The notes: generated by a model not told the origin, from the letters alone. 64,000 bases of DNA from UBA6224 sp963730375 (GCA_963730375.1 CAVSRJ010000001.1:372001-436000); one strand, 5' to 3'; positions 7,715-16,927 are shown, counted from the stretch's first letter. Numbers and translations are program-made.

Positions 7715-8290
7715 ATGATTGCGACACTTTCTGGTACCGTCAGCGAAAAGCTGCCCGACGTGGTGGTGCTGGAGTGTGCCGGTATCGGCTACGGACTGAA
7801 CGTTACTGCAGAGGATTTCGGCCGAATGAACCAAGGCCAGCAGACAAAAGTGTATGTGTACGAGCACATCCGCGAACAGTCATTTGACCTGTTTGGTTTC
7901 ATAAGCTTGGACACCAAAAAACTGTTCATTCAGCTGCTTGGTGTCAAAAACGTTGGCCCCAAGGCGGCCATGGCGGTATTGGATATCGGTACGGCCCCAG
8001 CCGTACGCGGCGCCATTGCCGCTGGTGACGTTAAGCTGATACAGACCGCCAAAGGCGTCGGCAAACGTGCCGCCGAGCAGATTGTGGTCGAGTTACGCGA
8101 TAAGGTCGGCCTAGTAGCAGGCGAGGGCGCAGAGGCGATTATCGGCCGCCCGGGGGTAAATGCCCAGGACGAAGCCGTCGAGGCACTCGTGTCATTGGGC
8201 TACAGCCCGCAGGATGCCGCATCCGCTCTCAAAGACATTGATGCAGACATCCCAACCGAACAACGGGTACGCCTTGCGTTACAACGCTAA
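7715..8290 (+). CDS. ruvA: Holliday junction DNA helicase subunit RuvA
   Basis: 191 aa. The OB-fold N-terminus (MIATLSGTVSEKLPDVVVLE and GIGYGLNV) is followed by the paired helix-hairpin-helix region FIQLLGVKNVGPKAAMAVL and LIQTAKGVGKRAAEQIVVEL. A C-terminal UBA-like domain (DEAVEALVSLGYSPQDAASAL) follows, which contacts RuvB in this family. RuvA binds the four-way junction as a tetramer. GATAAT at 7701-7706 ends 8 nt before the ATG. A 390-nt repeat-rich gap separates it from the previous gene. Confidence 0.95.
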   Translation: MIATLSGTVSEKLPDVVVLECAGIGYGLNVTAEDFGRMNQGQQTKVYVYEHIREQSFDLFGFISLDTKKLFIQLLGVKNVGPKAAMAVLDIGTAPAVRGAIAAGDVKLIQTAKGVGKRAAEQIVVELRDKVGLVAGEGAEAIIGRPGVNAQDEAVEALVSLGYSPQDAASALKDIDADIPTEQRVRLALQR

Positions 8291-8329
8291 TGCTTAGTGT
8301 ATACTGAAATTCATTAAGGAGAGTTCGTA

Positions 8330-9049
8330 ATGGATAAGGTGAAACTGAGAGCAGATTTAGTGAAGTTGATGCTTGGGTGCCTCGTGGCAGCCGCTGCAGT
8401 CGCAATTGTCACGATACTAATTGGCCGATTTGATAGTACGACTGGCCGCGCATTGGTCACGGTATTTTCCGCACTGTTTCATATAGCAGTGGTGTTTGGA
8501 CTGGTCTCGATGACCGCATCAAAAGTTGATGTAGCACCAAAGGCAACTGACTTCGTTATCAATAGCTCAATAGTGATTGCAGTGCTGAGTTTCTTTACCT
8601 CAGTGTTTGGCATATGGGAAGTGATTAGCGGTGATGTGTCGGGAAAACTCTATGTCACCTACGTTGTGGCACTGTTTGTGTTACTGCACGCCAAGACACT
8701 GATAGATGTCCAGGTGGTATACGAAAAAGTACGGCCGTATGTCATGGCAAACTATGTCTTTATCGCTATTGTGGCCACAATGATATTGGGTCTGGTCTAT
8801 CTGCCGGATGGCTCAACACTGATCAGCGGTTTTTACGGAAGACTTTTGGCCGCTTCGGCAATCGTCGACGTGACACTTAGCGTTATCGTCGCGGGTATGC
8901 ACCGATTGCATTTGCAGCAGCATCCGGAGCTGGTAGCCCAGCAACCAACACGGTCGCACAGCGGCTCGCGCATTCTCATCGTTTTGCTGCTGTTCTTCTT
9001 TGTAGTATTGCCGATGCTACAGTTCTTGCTCGGCCTGTTTGTCCGATAA
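8330..9049 (+). CDS. Polytopic membrane protein of unknown function
   Basis: 239 aa with six to seven hydrophobic segments, including LVKLMLGCLVAAAAVAIV, LVTVFSALFHIAVVFGLV, FVINSSIVIAVLSFFTSV, YVFIAIVATMILGLVYL and a C-terminal ILIVLLLFFFVVLPMLQFLL. I recognise no family. TTAAGGAGA lies 9 nt before the ATG, so it is probably translated from the ruvA message. It is wedged between ruvA and ruvB, but nothing in its sequence suggests a role in recombination. Confidence 0.75.
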   Translation: MDKVKLRADLVKLMLGCLVAAAAVAIVTILIGRFDSTTGRALVTVFSALFHIAVVFGLVSMTASKVDVAPKATDFVINSSIVIAVLSFFTSVFGIWEVISGDVSGKLYVTYVVALFVLLHAKTLIDVQVVYEKVRPYVMANYVFIAIVATMILGLVYLPDGSTLISGFYGRLLAASAIVDVTLSVIVAGMHRLHLQQHPELVAQQPTRSHSGSRILIVLLLFFFVVLPMLQFLLGLFVR

Positions 9050-9075
9050 CAACCCGGTTCGCACCGGTAGCCTGC

Positions 9076-9081
9076 TATAAT
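9076..9081 (+). promoter_or_regulatory. -10 box for ruvB
   Basis: A consensus TATAAT ends 8 nt before the ATG at 9090 with no ribosome-binding site between, consistent with a leaderless mRNA. Confidence 0.65.
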
Positions 9082-9089
9082 CGTAGGTA

Positions 9090-10124
9090 ATGATAGATCG
9101 AATTGTAGGGGCGGCAGCGAAGGACGATGAGACTCCTGAGGAGCAGGAGTTTGAAGTCAAGCTCCGGCCTCACGACTTTGCCAGCTATATTGGCCAAGAC
9201 CGACTGAAGCAGAACTTGCAGCTGGCAATTGCGGCTGCCAAAAAGCGTGGCGAACCGCTCGACCACGTCCTATTGTACGGGCCACCCGGATTGGGCAAGA
9301 CGACGATGGCCAGCGTGATTGCTAACGAAATGGGCGCGCAGATACGCATCACTAGTGGCCCAGCCATCGAGCGAGCAGGCGATTTGGCCAGTTTGTTGAC
9401 CAATCTGCAGGACGGCGACATATTGTTCATCGACGAAATTCACCGACTGCACCGTACCGTCGAAGAGGTGCTGTACAGCGCCATGGAGGATTACAAGCTG
9501 GACATCATGCTCGGTAAGGGGCCGAGTGCGCGCAGCATGCGCTTGGATCTGCCACAGTTCACCCTAGTGGGCGCCACGACGCGGACTGGAGCACTGGCGG
9601 CGCCACTGCGTGATCGGTTTGGCCACATCCACCGCCTGGAGTTCTATACACCAGAGCAGGTCAGTCAGATTATAAACCGCGCCTCCGGTATTCTAGATGT
9701 CAAAATCAAGGACGATGCCGCCGACATTTTGGCCGAGCGCGCTCGTCTGACACCGCGTATCGCTAACCGACTTCTCAAGCGCGTACGCGACTATGCCGAC
9801 GTCAACGGTGATGGCATAATCGATACACATATTAGTACCAAGGCGCTCGAGCTACTCGAAATTGACGAACTAGGTCTGGACCCAGCCGACAGGATGCTGC
9901 TGAATGCTATCATCGACAGCTATAACGGCGGACCGGTCGGCGTGGAGACGCTGGCCGCATTGACGGCCGAAGAGCGCAGTACTATCGAAGATTTTATCGA
10001 ACCGTATCTGCTGCAGATAGGTATGCTGGAACGTACTCCACGCGGTCGCAAGGTCACTAGCAAAGCTTATACTCACCTGGGCAAGCAACAATCTACCGGC
10101 AACGGTCAGGCAACCTTGGTATAG
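9090..10124 (+). CDS. ruvB: Holliday junction branch-migration ATPase RuvB
   Basis: 344 aa. It has a Walker A motif in LLYGPPGLGKTTMASVIA (about residue 62), Walker B ILFIDEIHR, a sensor-1 region LVGATTRTGALAAPLRDRFG, and the C-terminal winged helix with LGLDPADRMLLNAI and a late RTPRGRKVTSKAYTHLG. RuvB forms the hexameric motor that pulls DNA through the RuvA-bound junction. It has its own promoter, so it can be expressed separately from ruvA. Confidence 0.96.
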   Translation: MIDRIVGAAAKDDETPEEQEFEVKLRPHDFASYIGQDRLKQNLQLAIAAAKKRGEPLDHVLLYGPPGLGKTTMASVIANEMGAQIRITSGPAIERAGDLASLLTNLQDGDILFIDEIHRLHRTVEEVLYSAMEDYKLDIMLGKGPSARSMRLDLPQFTLVGATTRTGALAAPLRDRFGHIHRLEFYTPEQVSQIINRASGILDVKIKDDAADILAERARLTPRIANRLLKRVRDYADVNGDGIIDTHISTKALELLEIDELGLDPADRMLLNAIIDSYNGGPVGVETLAALTAEERSTIEDFIEPYLLQIGMLERTPRGRKVTSKAYTHLGKQQSTGNGQATLV

Positions 10125-10141
10125 AACGAGCGCTTTTCAGT

Positions 10142-10147
10142 TATAAT
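10142..10147 (+). promoter_or_regulatory. -10 box for the PH-domain gene
   Basis: TATAAT ends 8 nt before the ATG at 10156, with the same geometry as ruvB. Confidence 0.6.
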
Positions 10148-10155
10148 AGCTACTC

Positions 10156-10911
10156 ATGGAACCACAAGAGCCCTACCGCCCCCAGCAACAGCAGCCTCCT
10201 GCTCAGCCACCATCTCCTGAGCAACCTGCCGAGCAGCCTCAGGCGAGTCAGTCGCAGCCAGCGCCGCAAACGAATCATCAACCACCAGCGCCGATGTATT
10301 GGTCCCGTCCGCTCGAGCCGCAGCGACCCGCCATCACTCCAGAAATCCAGAAACGTGCAGACGAATCACGTCAGAAATATCCCCATCTCAACCTCAGTGA
10401 GGGCGAATACGTTATCAGTGACATCAGTCGTCATCCCATAGGACTCGTTCCGATATGGGGTGGAGCGGGCATTGTAGTGATTGCGATATTTGTCATCGTT
10501 GGCGTTATTGTGAGTGGCGAAAACGCTATTGGTGGGCAAGGTGTGCCTACGTTTGCTCTGGGGCTCGGTGCGGCACTAGTAAGTATGCTGGCCGTCATAG
10601 GAGCGGCCGTCGGTACGTGGGTGTACAAGTCTAACCGTTTTTATCTCACCAACGAAAGTGTGGTGCAGAACTTGCAGTACAGTCTGTTTTCAAGCCGAGA
10701 GCAAACGGTCAGTCTGGGTAACATTGAAGACGCCAGTTATACCAAGCGGGGCATACTGCAACACATGTTTGACTATGGTTCGTTGCGCCTCTCTACTGAG
10801 GGAGATGAGACAACCTATCGCTTCCATTTTGCCACGAATCCCAAGAAAAATATTGCCATACTCAACAACGCAGTCGAGTCCTTCAAAATGGGACGTCCCG
10901 TTGAGTGGTGA
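10156..10911 (+). CDS. Membrane protein with bacterial PH domain (DUF304/YdbS-like)
   Basis: 251 aa. Residues 1-60 are Pro/Gln-rich and disordered (PYRPQQQQPPAQPPSPEQP). Two membrane helices follow near residues 96-120 and 133-155. The C-terminal section (FYLTNESVVQNLQYSLFSSR, QTVSLGNIEDASYTKRGILQ, then FDYGSLRLSTEG) matches the bPH_2 fold with its conserved Y-x-L-T-N-E and L-x-x-I-E-D positions. The domain probably faces the cytoplasm; its ligand is unknown in most members. It is transcribed towards the pilus cluster and converges with its last gene. Confidence 0.8.
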   Translation: MEPQEPYRPQQQQPPAQPPSPEQPAEQPQASQSQPAPQTNHQPPAPMYWSRPLEPQRPAITPEIQKRADESRQKYPHLNLSEGEYVISDISRHPIGLVPIWGGAGIVVIAIFVIVGVIVSGENAIGGQGVPTFALGLGAALVSMLAVIGAAVGTWVYKSNRFYLTNESVVQNLQYSLFSSREQTVSLGNIEDASYTKRGILQHMFDYGSLRLSTEGDETTYRFHFATNPKKNIAILNNAVESFKMGRPVEW

Positions 10912-10925
10912 GCCGACTCCGCTAG

Positions 10926-11243
10926 CTATTCGGTGAAAGGATTGCGGCGAGCTTCGTCGAACAGTGCTTGTACATTGACACTATTGTCTTTGAGGCTGAT
11001 GAGGCGCTTGGCGACGTCCTGGTCGAGATGAGGGGCCAGGCTCTCAATTTGTGCCTGGACAGCTTCCTGACCGGCCGGCTGGTTACTCAGTGAATAAATA
11101 CGATAGGTCACAAAGCCGTATACTCCACACAGCAGGAGAACGAATAGCAGTACGCGATATCGTAGTAACGTTGCCCCCAGCTGCAAGAGTTGCGCAGGGA
11201 GTGACTTGAGATCTAGCTCGGTCTTTGGCTTTTCTTTGCTCAT
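10926..11243 (-). CDS. Small pilus-operon membrane protein (PilP-position)
   Basis: 105 aa with one membrane helix (VLLFVLLLCGVYGFVTYRIY, residues 31-50) and a C-terminal helical tail ending QALFDEARRNPFTE. It overlaps the upstream pilO-like gene by ATGA, so it is the last gene of the pilM-N-O unit. In other pilus systems this position is held by the lipoprotein PilP. This protein has no lipobox and no similarity that I can see, so the pilus role rests on context alone. Confidence 0.65.
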   Translation of the reverse strand: MSKEKPKTELDLKSLPAQLLQLGATLLRYRVLLFVLLLCGVYGFVTYRIYSLSNQPAGQEAVQAQIESLAPHLDQDVAKRLISLKDNSVNVQALFDEARRNPFTE

Positions 11244-11830
11244 GCCTTGATGTACTCCTGGAGGGTCAAATTAAACTTGATACGGCTGGGGTCTTCGGGA
11301 CTGGGATCGATGGACACACTTTGAACCAAAGTTGTGCGCCTGTTGCTCTCGAGATCCTTGAGGAAGCCAATAAAGTTTTGGTACGGAACCAGTACAGCAT
11401 CATCCGACTTGACGATTATTTCGAGCGAAAACACGCCGGGGATGTTAGCGACAGGGCTTAATTGCGATAATGCGGCAGCTGGCCCAACGACAGTGCCCAG
11501 GTTGGAGCTGGGGAAATTGTACGCCCCCAGTACTATGCCGTGTGCCTTGGCAATGTTGGTGATTTCACGAATGGTCAGCGCTTGGCTTTTATCTTTTGGA
11601 ACGATGGTTTCGGCCACCTTGGCGAGCGACTGGTACTTCTCAATATTCTTCTTGGCGGTATTGAGGCTCTCCTGCTGGCCATCCAGAACGGCAATCTGGA
11701 CGCGCTGTTTTTGGAGGGTGTCGGCTTGGCCCGTCAGCAATTTGTTGAGCATGTAGGCGCCGCCGAATAGACCCAAGATTGCCAGTACGACGAGACCAAC
11801 CAGGACTTGATACAGGCGCTTGCTATTCAT
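11240..11830 (-). CDS. pilO: PilO-like pilus alignment protein
   Basis: 196 aa. One N-terminal membrane helix (LYQVLVGLVVLAILGLFGGAYML) is followed by a coiled coil (LQKQRVQIAVLDGQQESL) and a ferredoxin-like periplasmic domain with FSLEIIVKSDDAVLVPYQNF and FLKDLESNRRTTLVQSVSI. This is the PilO architecture. In type IV pili PilN and PilO form a dimer that links the cytoplasmic ATPase ring to the envelope. It starts 1 nt after the pilN stop and overlaps the next gene. Confidence 0.8.
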   Translation of the reverse strand: MNSKRLYQVLVGLVVLAILGLFGGAYMLNKLLTGQADTLQKQRVQIAVLDGQQESLNTAKKNIEKYQSLAKVAETIVPKDKSQALTIREITNIAKAHGIVLGAYNFPSSNLGTVVGPAAALSQLSPVANIPGVFSLEIIVKSDDAVLVPYQNFIGFLKDLESNRRTTLVQSVSIDPSPEDPSRIKFNLTLQEYIKA

Positions 11831-11831
11831 A

Positions 11832-12419
11832 CTAGTTGCCTCCCGAGTTTATGAAGAGGAACGGATTATCATCGGCGAACAAGGCGCGGATAGTCACGGT
11901 ACAGGGGTATATTTCCTTGCTGTCGCTGTTGCAGGCAATGCTGATGATGTCAGCCTTGCTGAAAATTTTGTTCTTGGGATCGGCTAAGTTGACCTGCAGC
12001 TGGGTGGCCGCGGTGTCGGTCAATGCTTTGGCGGTAATATCGAGCGCACCGGTGGTCTGGCTGATGCCCAAATTCGAGAGGCTGACATTGTTTGGTGTGA
12101 CCTTCGCTAGTTGGGTCAGGAGTTCAGAAAACAGTACCTCCTGGCCCAGTACCTGGACGGCGAGCTTGAGGCTGTTGCTCATCTCCTTGGCCGTATTCTT
12201 GGTCTGCTCGAGCTTTTGCTCCTTCAGTGAAAGCTGCTTTGCCTCGATCTGCTCTTGGTAATTGCTCGACAACTGCTCCATGTAGACGAAGCCGGCAGTA
12301 CCGATAGCAGCGAGACCAACGAGCGCGACGGCAAACGCAATGACCCATCGGACCATGTGAACATTGCGACGTGCGTAGCCATAGTCGTCCTTAATGGCGG
12401 GAGGAAGTAAGTTGATCAT
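11832..12419 (-). CDS. pilN: PilN-like pilus alignment protein
   Basis: 195 aa. The N-terminal MINLLPPAIKDDYGYARRN contains the conserved INLLP motif that docks in PilM. A membrane helix near residues 27-49 (WVIAFAVALVGLAAIGTAGFV), a coiled coil and a small fold with ALTDTAATQLQVNLAD follow. It overlaps pilM by ATGA and is followed at once by pilO, the standard M-N-O order. Confidence 0.88.
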   Translation of the reverse strand: MINLLPPAIKDDYGYARRNVHMVRWVIAFAVALVGLAAIGTAGFVYMEQLSSNYQEQIEAKQLSLKEQKLEQTKNTAKEMSNSLKLAVQVLGQEVLFSELLTQLAKVTPNNVSLSNLGISQTTGALDITAKALTDTAATQLQVNLADPKNKIFSKADIISIACNSDSKEIYPCTVTIRALFADDNPFLFINSGGN

Positions 12420-13489
12420 CCTCGGAACACCTCCTGCGGTTCGACTAGCGCCAAGCCAGCTACCGTGGCGTACATCAAACGATCGGGACCACTTGGCGGT
12501 TGTAGGCCTTTGTAATCAACATAGCTCCAGGGGTCGTGGGCGCGGACGGGCAGTCGGAGCTCACTCGTAAAGTAGTCGGACAGGCCAGGCATGTTGGCAC
12601 CACCGCCCAGCAGGATAATCTGGCCAATTTTTTGCTGGTTACCATACCGTTCCTCGTAGTAGCGCATCATGCGTCGAATCTCTTTGACAATCATCTCTAG
12701 CGTCGGCGCGAGGATTTCTTTGATTTCCTTCTGCTTTTTGCTGGCCGACAGACCATATTTTGTCTTAATCGTACCGGCTTCTGCCTCAGTGACACCCAGT
12801 TTTTCCTTCAACGCATTGGTAAAGACCAGACCACCACCGGCAACCGTACCAGTCACCAGCACTTCCTTGTGAAAGATGCTAATGTCGGAAGTCAGCGAGC
12901 CAAAATCAATGATAACTGTGGCGACGTCACTGTGCGGGTCGTGATTGAATAGACGAGCTGCGGCCGACATGGTTGTTTCAACCAGGACTACCTCGAGACC
13001 CATCAGCTTCGTCAGAACCGTGTAGGAGTCGACGACATCTTTCGGGAAGGCAACGGCGAATAGCTCAGTTTGCTCAGGACCCTGCGTCGTCACATGATAG
13101 TCATAGTAGAGTTGGTCGAGCGGCATCGGGATGTACTGCTCAATTTCGAGGCGGACGGCTTCCTGGAGCTCCTTTGGCTTTAGTTTTGGCAAGACGATGG
13201 AGCGTGAAAATGCGCGGTATGCTGGGATGGACACGGCCACACGCTTGGTCGAAATATCACCTATAAGATGATTGGCAAACAGATCCTGGACCGATTTGGC
13301 AATGACGTCTGGCTTGATAATTACACCGTTGTCGACCGCAGAAGCATCGAAGGTGCTGGTGCCATACCCGAGCATTCGAGGTTTGTCAGAGCCCTTTGGC
13401 TGCTCAATTTGCATGACCTTCAGAGAGCTGTGCCCGAGGTCAAAGCCGAATACTGGCTTGTCGTGATAAAACTTGCTTTGTTTGCTCAT
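12416..13489 (-). CDS. pilM: Type IV pilus actin-like ATPase PilM
   Basis: 357 aa, actin/FtsA-like. It has phosphate-1 FGFDLGHSSLKVMQIEQ, VAVSIPAYRAFSRSIVLP, the substrate helix VRLEIEQYIPMPLDQLYYDY, phosphate-2 TVIIDFGSLTSDISIFHK, and the adenosine site QIILLGGGANMPGL. PilM is cytoplasmic, binds the N-terminus of PilN and helps organise the pilus basal body. It begins a tight pilM-N-O unit; 67 nt separate it from the PilX-like gene upstream. Confidence 0.93.
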   Translation of the reverse strand: MSKQSKFYHDKPVFGFDLGHSSLKVMQIEQPKGSDKPRMLGYGTSTFDASAVDNGVIIKPDVIAKSVQDLFANHLIGDISTKRVAVSIPAYRAFSRSIVLPKLKPKELQEAVRLEIEQYIPMPLDQLYYDYHVTTQGPEQTELFAVAFPKDVVDSYTVLTKLMGLEVVLVETTMSAAARLFNHDPHSDVATVIIDFGSLTSDISIFHKEVLVTGTVAGGGLVFTNALKEKLGVTEAEAGTIKTKYGLSASKKQKEIKEILAPTLEMIVKEIRRMMRYYEERYGNQQKIGQIILLGGGANMPGLSDYFTSELRLPVRAHDPWSYVDYKGLQPPSGPDRLMYATVAGLALVEPQEVFRG

Positions 13490-13556
13490 GCCACCCTGGT
13501 CATATCTGTTATATCCTTAGTATGTATCATAGCATGAGCGGTTTATTGTTGCTACT

Positions 13557-15008
13557 CTAGAGCCGTTCGTAATAGACGGCGCGCCAGGACAAGTCGATGG
13601 GGATTTCCTCTACCGGGAAATCCGGGTCAAGGCTGAGTGGTCGTGGCGTGCTCGGGCTGGAATTGATGAAGATGTTTTTGCCGCCCACGCCTCCCAGCAT
13701 GCCGCCAGTGTCCGAAGGGCTCGATCCGAACTTCGTACCGTCAATGCACAAGCCGTTCATGGCGAGCAGGTACAAGGCCGGAGCCTTCGTGTAGCCGCTG
13801 CCGTGCTGGCCAAGATACACGGCGCCGCCGAGAGGGCAGTCGCTACTATTCGATGATGGATCAGCACCATATGAAATCAATACAATCGGACCACTACCAC
13901 TGGCAGTTTTGACACTATTGAAATTGACGGTGCCTTCGACGAATAGATATTTAGTCGTGCTGTCGGGATTGTTGAAAGTTGGGTTACAGGCGCTACTGGC
14001 ACAGAAGTTGGCACGGATGTGTGCGCTATCGTGGAGGACATAGGTGTTGCTGCCTAATGCCAAATTGCCGCTGCTGCCACAGCTACTCGTGACACCACTA
14101 CTCGAGTTCGGGTAGTGCGTCTTCTTGGTATTGCCGGTGCTCGGGATATCGATAGTGCCAGAACCAGTCCAGTCATTGCAACCGCCTGGCGAATTTTGAT
14201 AGGTGCTGTCCATGTACTGGCTCCACGGTATGAACGTCGACTTAATGGTCGAAATGTTGGTTTGATTTTCGCTGATGCTAAACTTGCTTGGATCGTCGAC
14301 AGGCAAACAGTTACGAGCAGCCAAATTGATGATGACCTGAGTCTGCGATGGATCAGTAAATGGGTCGGGCGCGACAAGTTGTCCGGGACTTGAGGTGTCA
14401 GGACCGAGTGAGCAGTTTGAGCTACTGGGATTGCTACCGGCTACAGTGATCTTGTCGGCTATGATGTCGGTGGTGTTTTTTGGCGCATTGATATAGCCGT
14501 TGACGTATATTTCCTTCGCCGTTATCTGCTTGACGCCACTCTGGACGTCGATAATATTTCGACTGAGAATAGATGATGCCGTGGTAGTGCTGGTGCGCTC
14601 GGCGGATATGCGAATGGTTCGTGTGTAGGTCGGGCTGCTGCTACTCGCGGGGTCGTATACTTTTCCGACTGCTACAATGGTGCGTTTTTTGTTGTCGCCA
14701 GGATCGGTCACGGTCGTGTGATAGGTGGCGCGATACTGACCAGTGCTAAGCAGCGTAATGTCACCGCTGGTCCCGCTGTAGGTTGGCGGGTCAACGCTAC
14801 TAGCATTGAGCTCGGCAATGGCTGCATCGGCGCCTGACTCAGCGGCGTACTGCGCCTGCAAGAGCATAATGCGCCCGCGAGCACGAGAAAGGTTCGCCTG
14901 CGCGACCGCTACCAGGCCCAGGAGCATTGTGCTGAAGAATATCATCAGCGCGAGGATTGTCACGACGATGGCGCCGGATTGCTTTGGTGTGGATGAATGA
15001 CGTGTCAT
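13557..15008 (-). CDS. PilX-like minor pilin/pilus assembly protein
   Basis: 483 aa. The N-terminus (KQSGAIVVTILALMIFFSTMLLGL, then a long helix AQANLSRARGRIMLLQAQYAAESGADAAIAEL) is the PilX pattern: a hydrophobic pilin helix with Gly before it and Ala-Glu-Ser-Gly at its end. A canonical Glu5 is not present. The large C-terminal part is rich in Ser, Thr, Gly and Asn with paired cysteines, probably a beta-helix-like tip domain exposed outside the cell. It could be an adhesin at the pilus tip. It follows the W-like pilin gene by 10 nt. Confidence 0.75.
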   Translation of the reverse strand: MTRHSSTPKQSGAIVVTILALMIFFSTMLLGLVAVAQANLSRARGRIMLLQAQYAAESGADAAIAELNASSVDPPTYSGTSGDITLLSTGQYRATYHTTVTDPGDNKKRTIVAVGKVYDPASSSSPTYTRTIRISAERTSTTTASSILSRNIIDVQSGVKQITAKEIYVNGYINAPKNTTDIIADKITVAGSNPSSSNCSLGPDTSSPGQLVAPDPFTDPSQTQVIINLAARNCLPVDDPSKFSISENQTNISTIKSTFIPWSQYMDSTYQNSPGGCNDWTGSGTIDIPSTGNTKKTHYPNSSSGVTSSCGSSGNLALGSNTYVLHDSAHIRANFCASSACNPTFNNPDSTTKYLFVEGTVNFNSVKTASGSGPIVLISYGADPSSNSSDCPLGGAVYLGQHGSGYTKAPALYLLAMNGLCIDGTKFGSSPSDTGGMLGGVGGKNIFINSSPSTPRPLSLDPDFPVEEIPIDLSWRAVYYERL

Positions 15009-15018
15009 GGCTTCCTTT

Positions 15019-15828
15019 CTAGCGGTTACGAATGGCTACACGGATGATTGTGCTATTAATGGTATCTTGCGTGCCTTGAATGGTAGCTTTACGAAAGAGG
15101 TGAATGTTAAATTCGACCACCTCTACGGCGGTAAAATCGGGGCCAATGTACTCTGGTGGGTCATAGGGCAGCCCGGTGTTGGGATCAATGGCTACGGTAC
15201 TTTCGTGGTCAATAAGATTGCCTGAGCGAGAAAAATACCGCATATCGACGGAGCTGACATCACTGGCAATAATTTTGTCGGCTGGACAGCTGGCTGATGC
15301 GCTGGCGGCGGGGCAGGAACTTTTGGTCACATTGCCGGTGGCACCGCTGACGGCAATGCTGCGCAGGAGCAGTTGCTTGGTCGCACCGTTCAGATACAGT
15401 ATGAACTGATTTTCATAGGGTTGCTCACCGTTCATCAAAATATTTTTATCACTGTCTGTGGCTGGACTCTGGTAGTAGACAACTGGGGCGTAGTTGCCGC
15501 TGGACGGTGTGTTAATGGCGCCTGGCACCGCGTGAATAGTCTCCCAGTAGTTCCCAGTGGCGTCGTAAGGGTCTGGCGCCATTGGATGAGCGTCTGGCAG
15601 GCTATTCTGCATCATGAGGCCCGACGATACGTTCAGAGCTTCACGCAGGCTATCACCGGCGTTAGAACGGGTCACATACGTCTCTAGGTCATTTTGCAAT
15701 GTGGCGTTGCTGCCCCAAAAGTCGATGGCAAAAAACAGAATCGCACCTGAGACGACCGTGGTTACGATCATGACAATCAACAGCTCGACTAGCGTCAGCC
15801 CAGACTGGTTATCGTGCAAACGCCTCAT
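15019..15828 (-). CDS. Minor pilin, PilW-like
   Basis: 269 aa. The prepilin cleavage and methylation motif is clear: NQSGLTLVELLIVMIVTTVV, with Gly at -1 and Glu5. The rest is a globular pilin domain with a DSLREALNVSSGL helix section and a late paired cysteine loop. A prepilin peptidase, not present in this window, would process it. It overlaps the next upstream pilin gene by 4 nt (ATGA), so the two are translationally coupled. Confidence 0.88.
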   Translation of the reverse strand: MRRLHDNQSGLTLVELLIVMIVTTVVSGAILFFAIDFWGSNATLQNDLETYVTRSNAGDSLREALNVSSGLMMQNSLPDAHPMAPDPYDATGNYWETIHAVPGAINTPSSGNYAPVVYYQSPATDSDKNILMNGEQPYENQFILYLNGATKQLLLRSIAVSGATGNVTKSSCPAASASASCPADKIIASDVSSVDMRYFSRSGNLIDHESTVAIDPNTGLPYDPPEYIGPDFTAVEVVEFNIHLFRKATIQGTQDTINSTIIRVAIRNR

Positions 15829-16292
15829 AGTTGCCCAATACCGTTTCGGGTAATTAGGAGTCGTAGTTCCAGGGGTGGGGCATTTTCATTTGGTGGGAGG
15901 AATCCCAGTTCGATCGCCACAACCTTCGAGTCTGGCACAGTCTTGAGGGGGTCACCACTGGCCAGGCTGCTGGTGGCGGTCACCGTTAAGCTGGGCGAAT
16001 AGGTTACCAGTGCGCCATTGTTGGTGTTCTCAATCTTGAAACTATTGTTAGGGTAACAGTTCGTAAAACTGCTGAGTGAGGTGTACTCGAGCGCACGATC
16101 CACCTCGGGACAGGCGCTGAGCACGGTATACATCTCGTTGAGCTGTCGGGCTGTGGCATATGAGCTACGGATTGATTTGTAGGCACTCATCAGGCCAGAG
16201 ACGATAATGCCGAATATAATAATACCAACTAATATTTCTACGACGGTGAACCCGCGGCTCGATCGGAAGCGATGGTACGTAATGCTCGACAT
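15825..16292 (-). CDS. Minor pilin, prepilin-type
   Basis: 155 aa. The prepilin motif is SSRGFTVVEILVGIIIFGI (Gly at -1, Glu5), with a leader of about 12 residues. The globular part has two cysteines (VLSACPEVDRAL and TNCYPNN) that could close the pilin disulfide loop. It lies 68 nt after the main pilin gene. A terminator-like hairpin sits in that gap, so it may be expressed at a lower level than the main pilin. Confidence 0.85.
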   Translation of the reverse strand: MSSITYHRFRSSRGFTVVEILVGIIIFGIIVSGLMSAYKSIRSSYATARQLNEMYTVLSACPEVDRALEYTSLSSFTNCYPNNSFKIENTNNGALVTYSPSLTVTATSSLASGDPLKTVPDSKVVAIELGFLPPNENAPPLELRLLITRNGIGQL

Positions 16293-16307
16293 GCTTATGG
16301 TTAGTAT

Positions 16308-16345
16308 ACAAAAAATCCGGAACGATTGCTCGTCCCGGATTAATT
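16308..16345 (-). terminator. Attenuator/terminator after the main pilin gene
   Basis: On the minus strand ATCCGGgACGA...TCGTtCCGGAT is followed by six T. It lies between the main pilin and the minor pilins, so it should make pilin mRNA more abundant than the downstream message. Confidence 0.75.
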
Positions 16346-16360
16346 CGTGCTATACCTATG

Positions 16361-16846
16361 CTAGTTGTTGCTAGACTTGGTGTAGTCTGAACCGTCTGCC
16401 TCGAGTGTGGCGTGCAGCTCAAAGCTATCACATCCATTGTTTGAGGTGTCTCCTCCGGTTGGATCAGAGACGGTGGTGTTAACACAGCCGGCACTGCCAG
16501 AAGCTACGTAGCCGTACTTCCAGTCGGTAGTGTTCGTAGCGGCAGCAGCAATGTCGCCTCCCTTAGGACTAACGAGTGCTTCTGAGTCGAGACCCTTCAT
16601 GTAGTTGCTTAGGAATGTAGAACTCTGAAGGTCAGCGAGGGTTGGGTAGTAGCCGTATTGGGCATAGAATGCCTCTACGTGGCTGTCTACCGCGTTAATA
16701 TCAGTCTGGCGCTGACTATCACGTGCCTTTTGTTGAATACCAGTAAATGTTACGATCACCAGCGTTGCCAAGATAGCAATCACGACGATGACAATCAAAA
16801 GCTCGACGATTGTAAAACCTTTTGAGCGTTGTTTCAGTGAGATCAT
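16361..16846 (-). CDS. pilA: Major type IV pilin (PilA/GspG-like)
   Basis: 161 aa. It has the prepilin motif SKGFTIVELLIVIVVIAILA (Gly at -1, Glu5), the downstream TGIQQKARDSQRQTDI typical of type II pseudopilins and Gram-positive pilins, AFYAQYGYYPTLADL, and two cysteines (GCVNTTV and GCDSFEL). The start ATG at 16846 follows GGAGGG. Its own consensus promoter (16928-16955) and a terminator just downstream mark it as the most highly expressed pilus gene, so it is the likely main pilin. Confidence 0.9.
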   Translation of the reverse strand: MISLKQRSKGFTIVELLIVIVVIAILATLVIVTFTGIQQKARDSQRQTDINAVDSHVEAFYAQYGYYPTLADLQSSTFLSNYMKGLDSEALVSPKGGDIAAAATNTTDWKYGYVASGSAGCVNTTVSDPTGGDTSNNGCDSFELHATLEADGSDYTKSSNN

Positions 16847-16927
16847 AGGAACCCACCCTCCTATTATTTAATTGATTACTTATGTTTGTAATGGATGCTG
16901 CCTTCGAGAGGCTAGTATCTGATACCG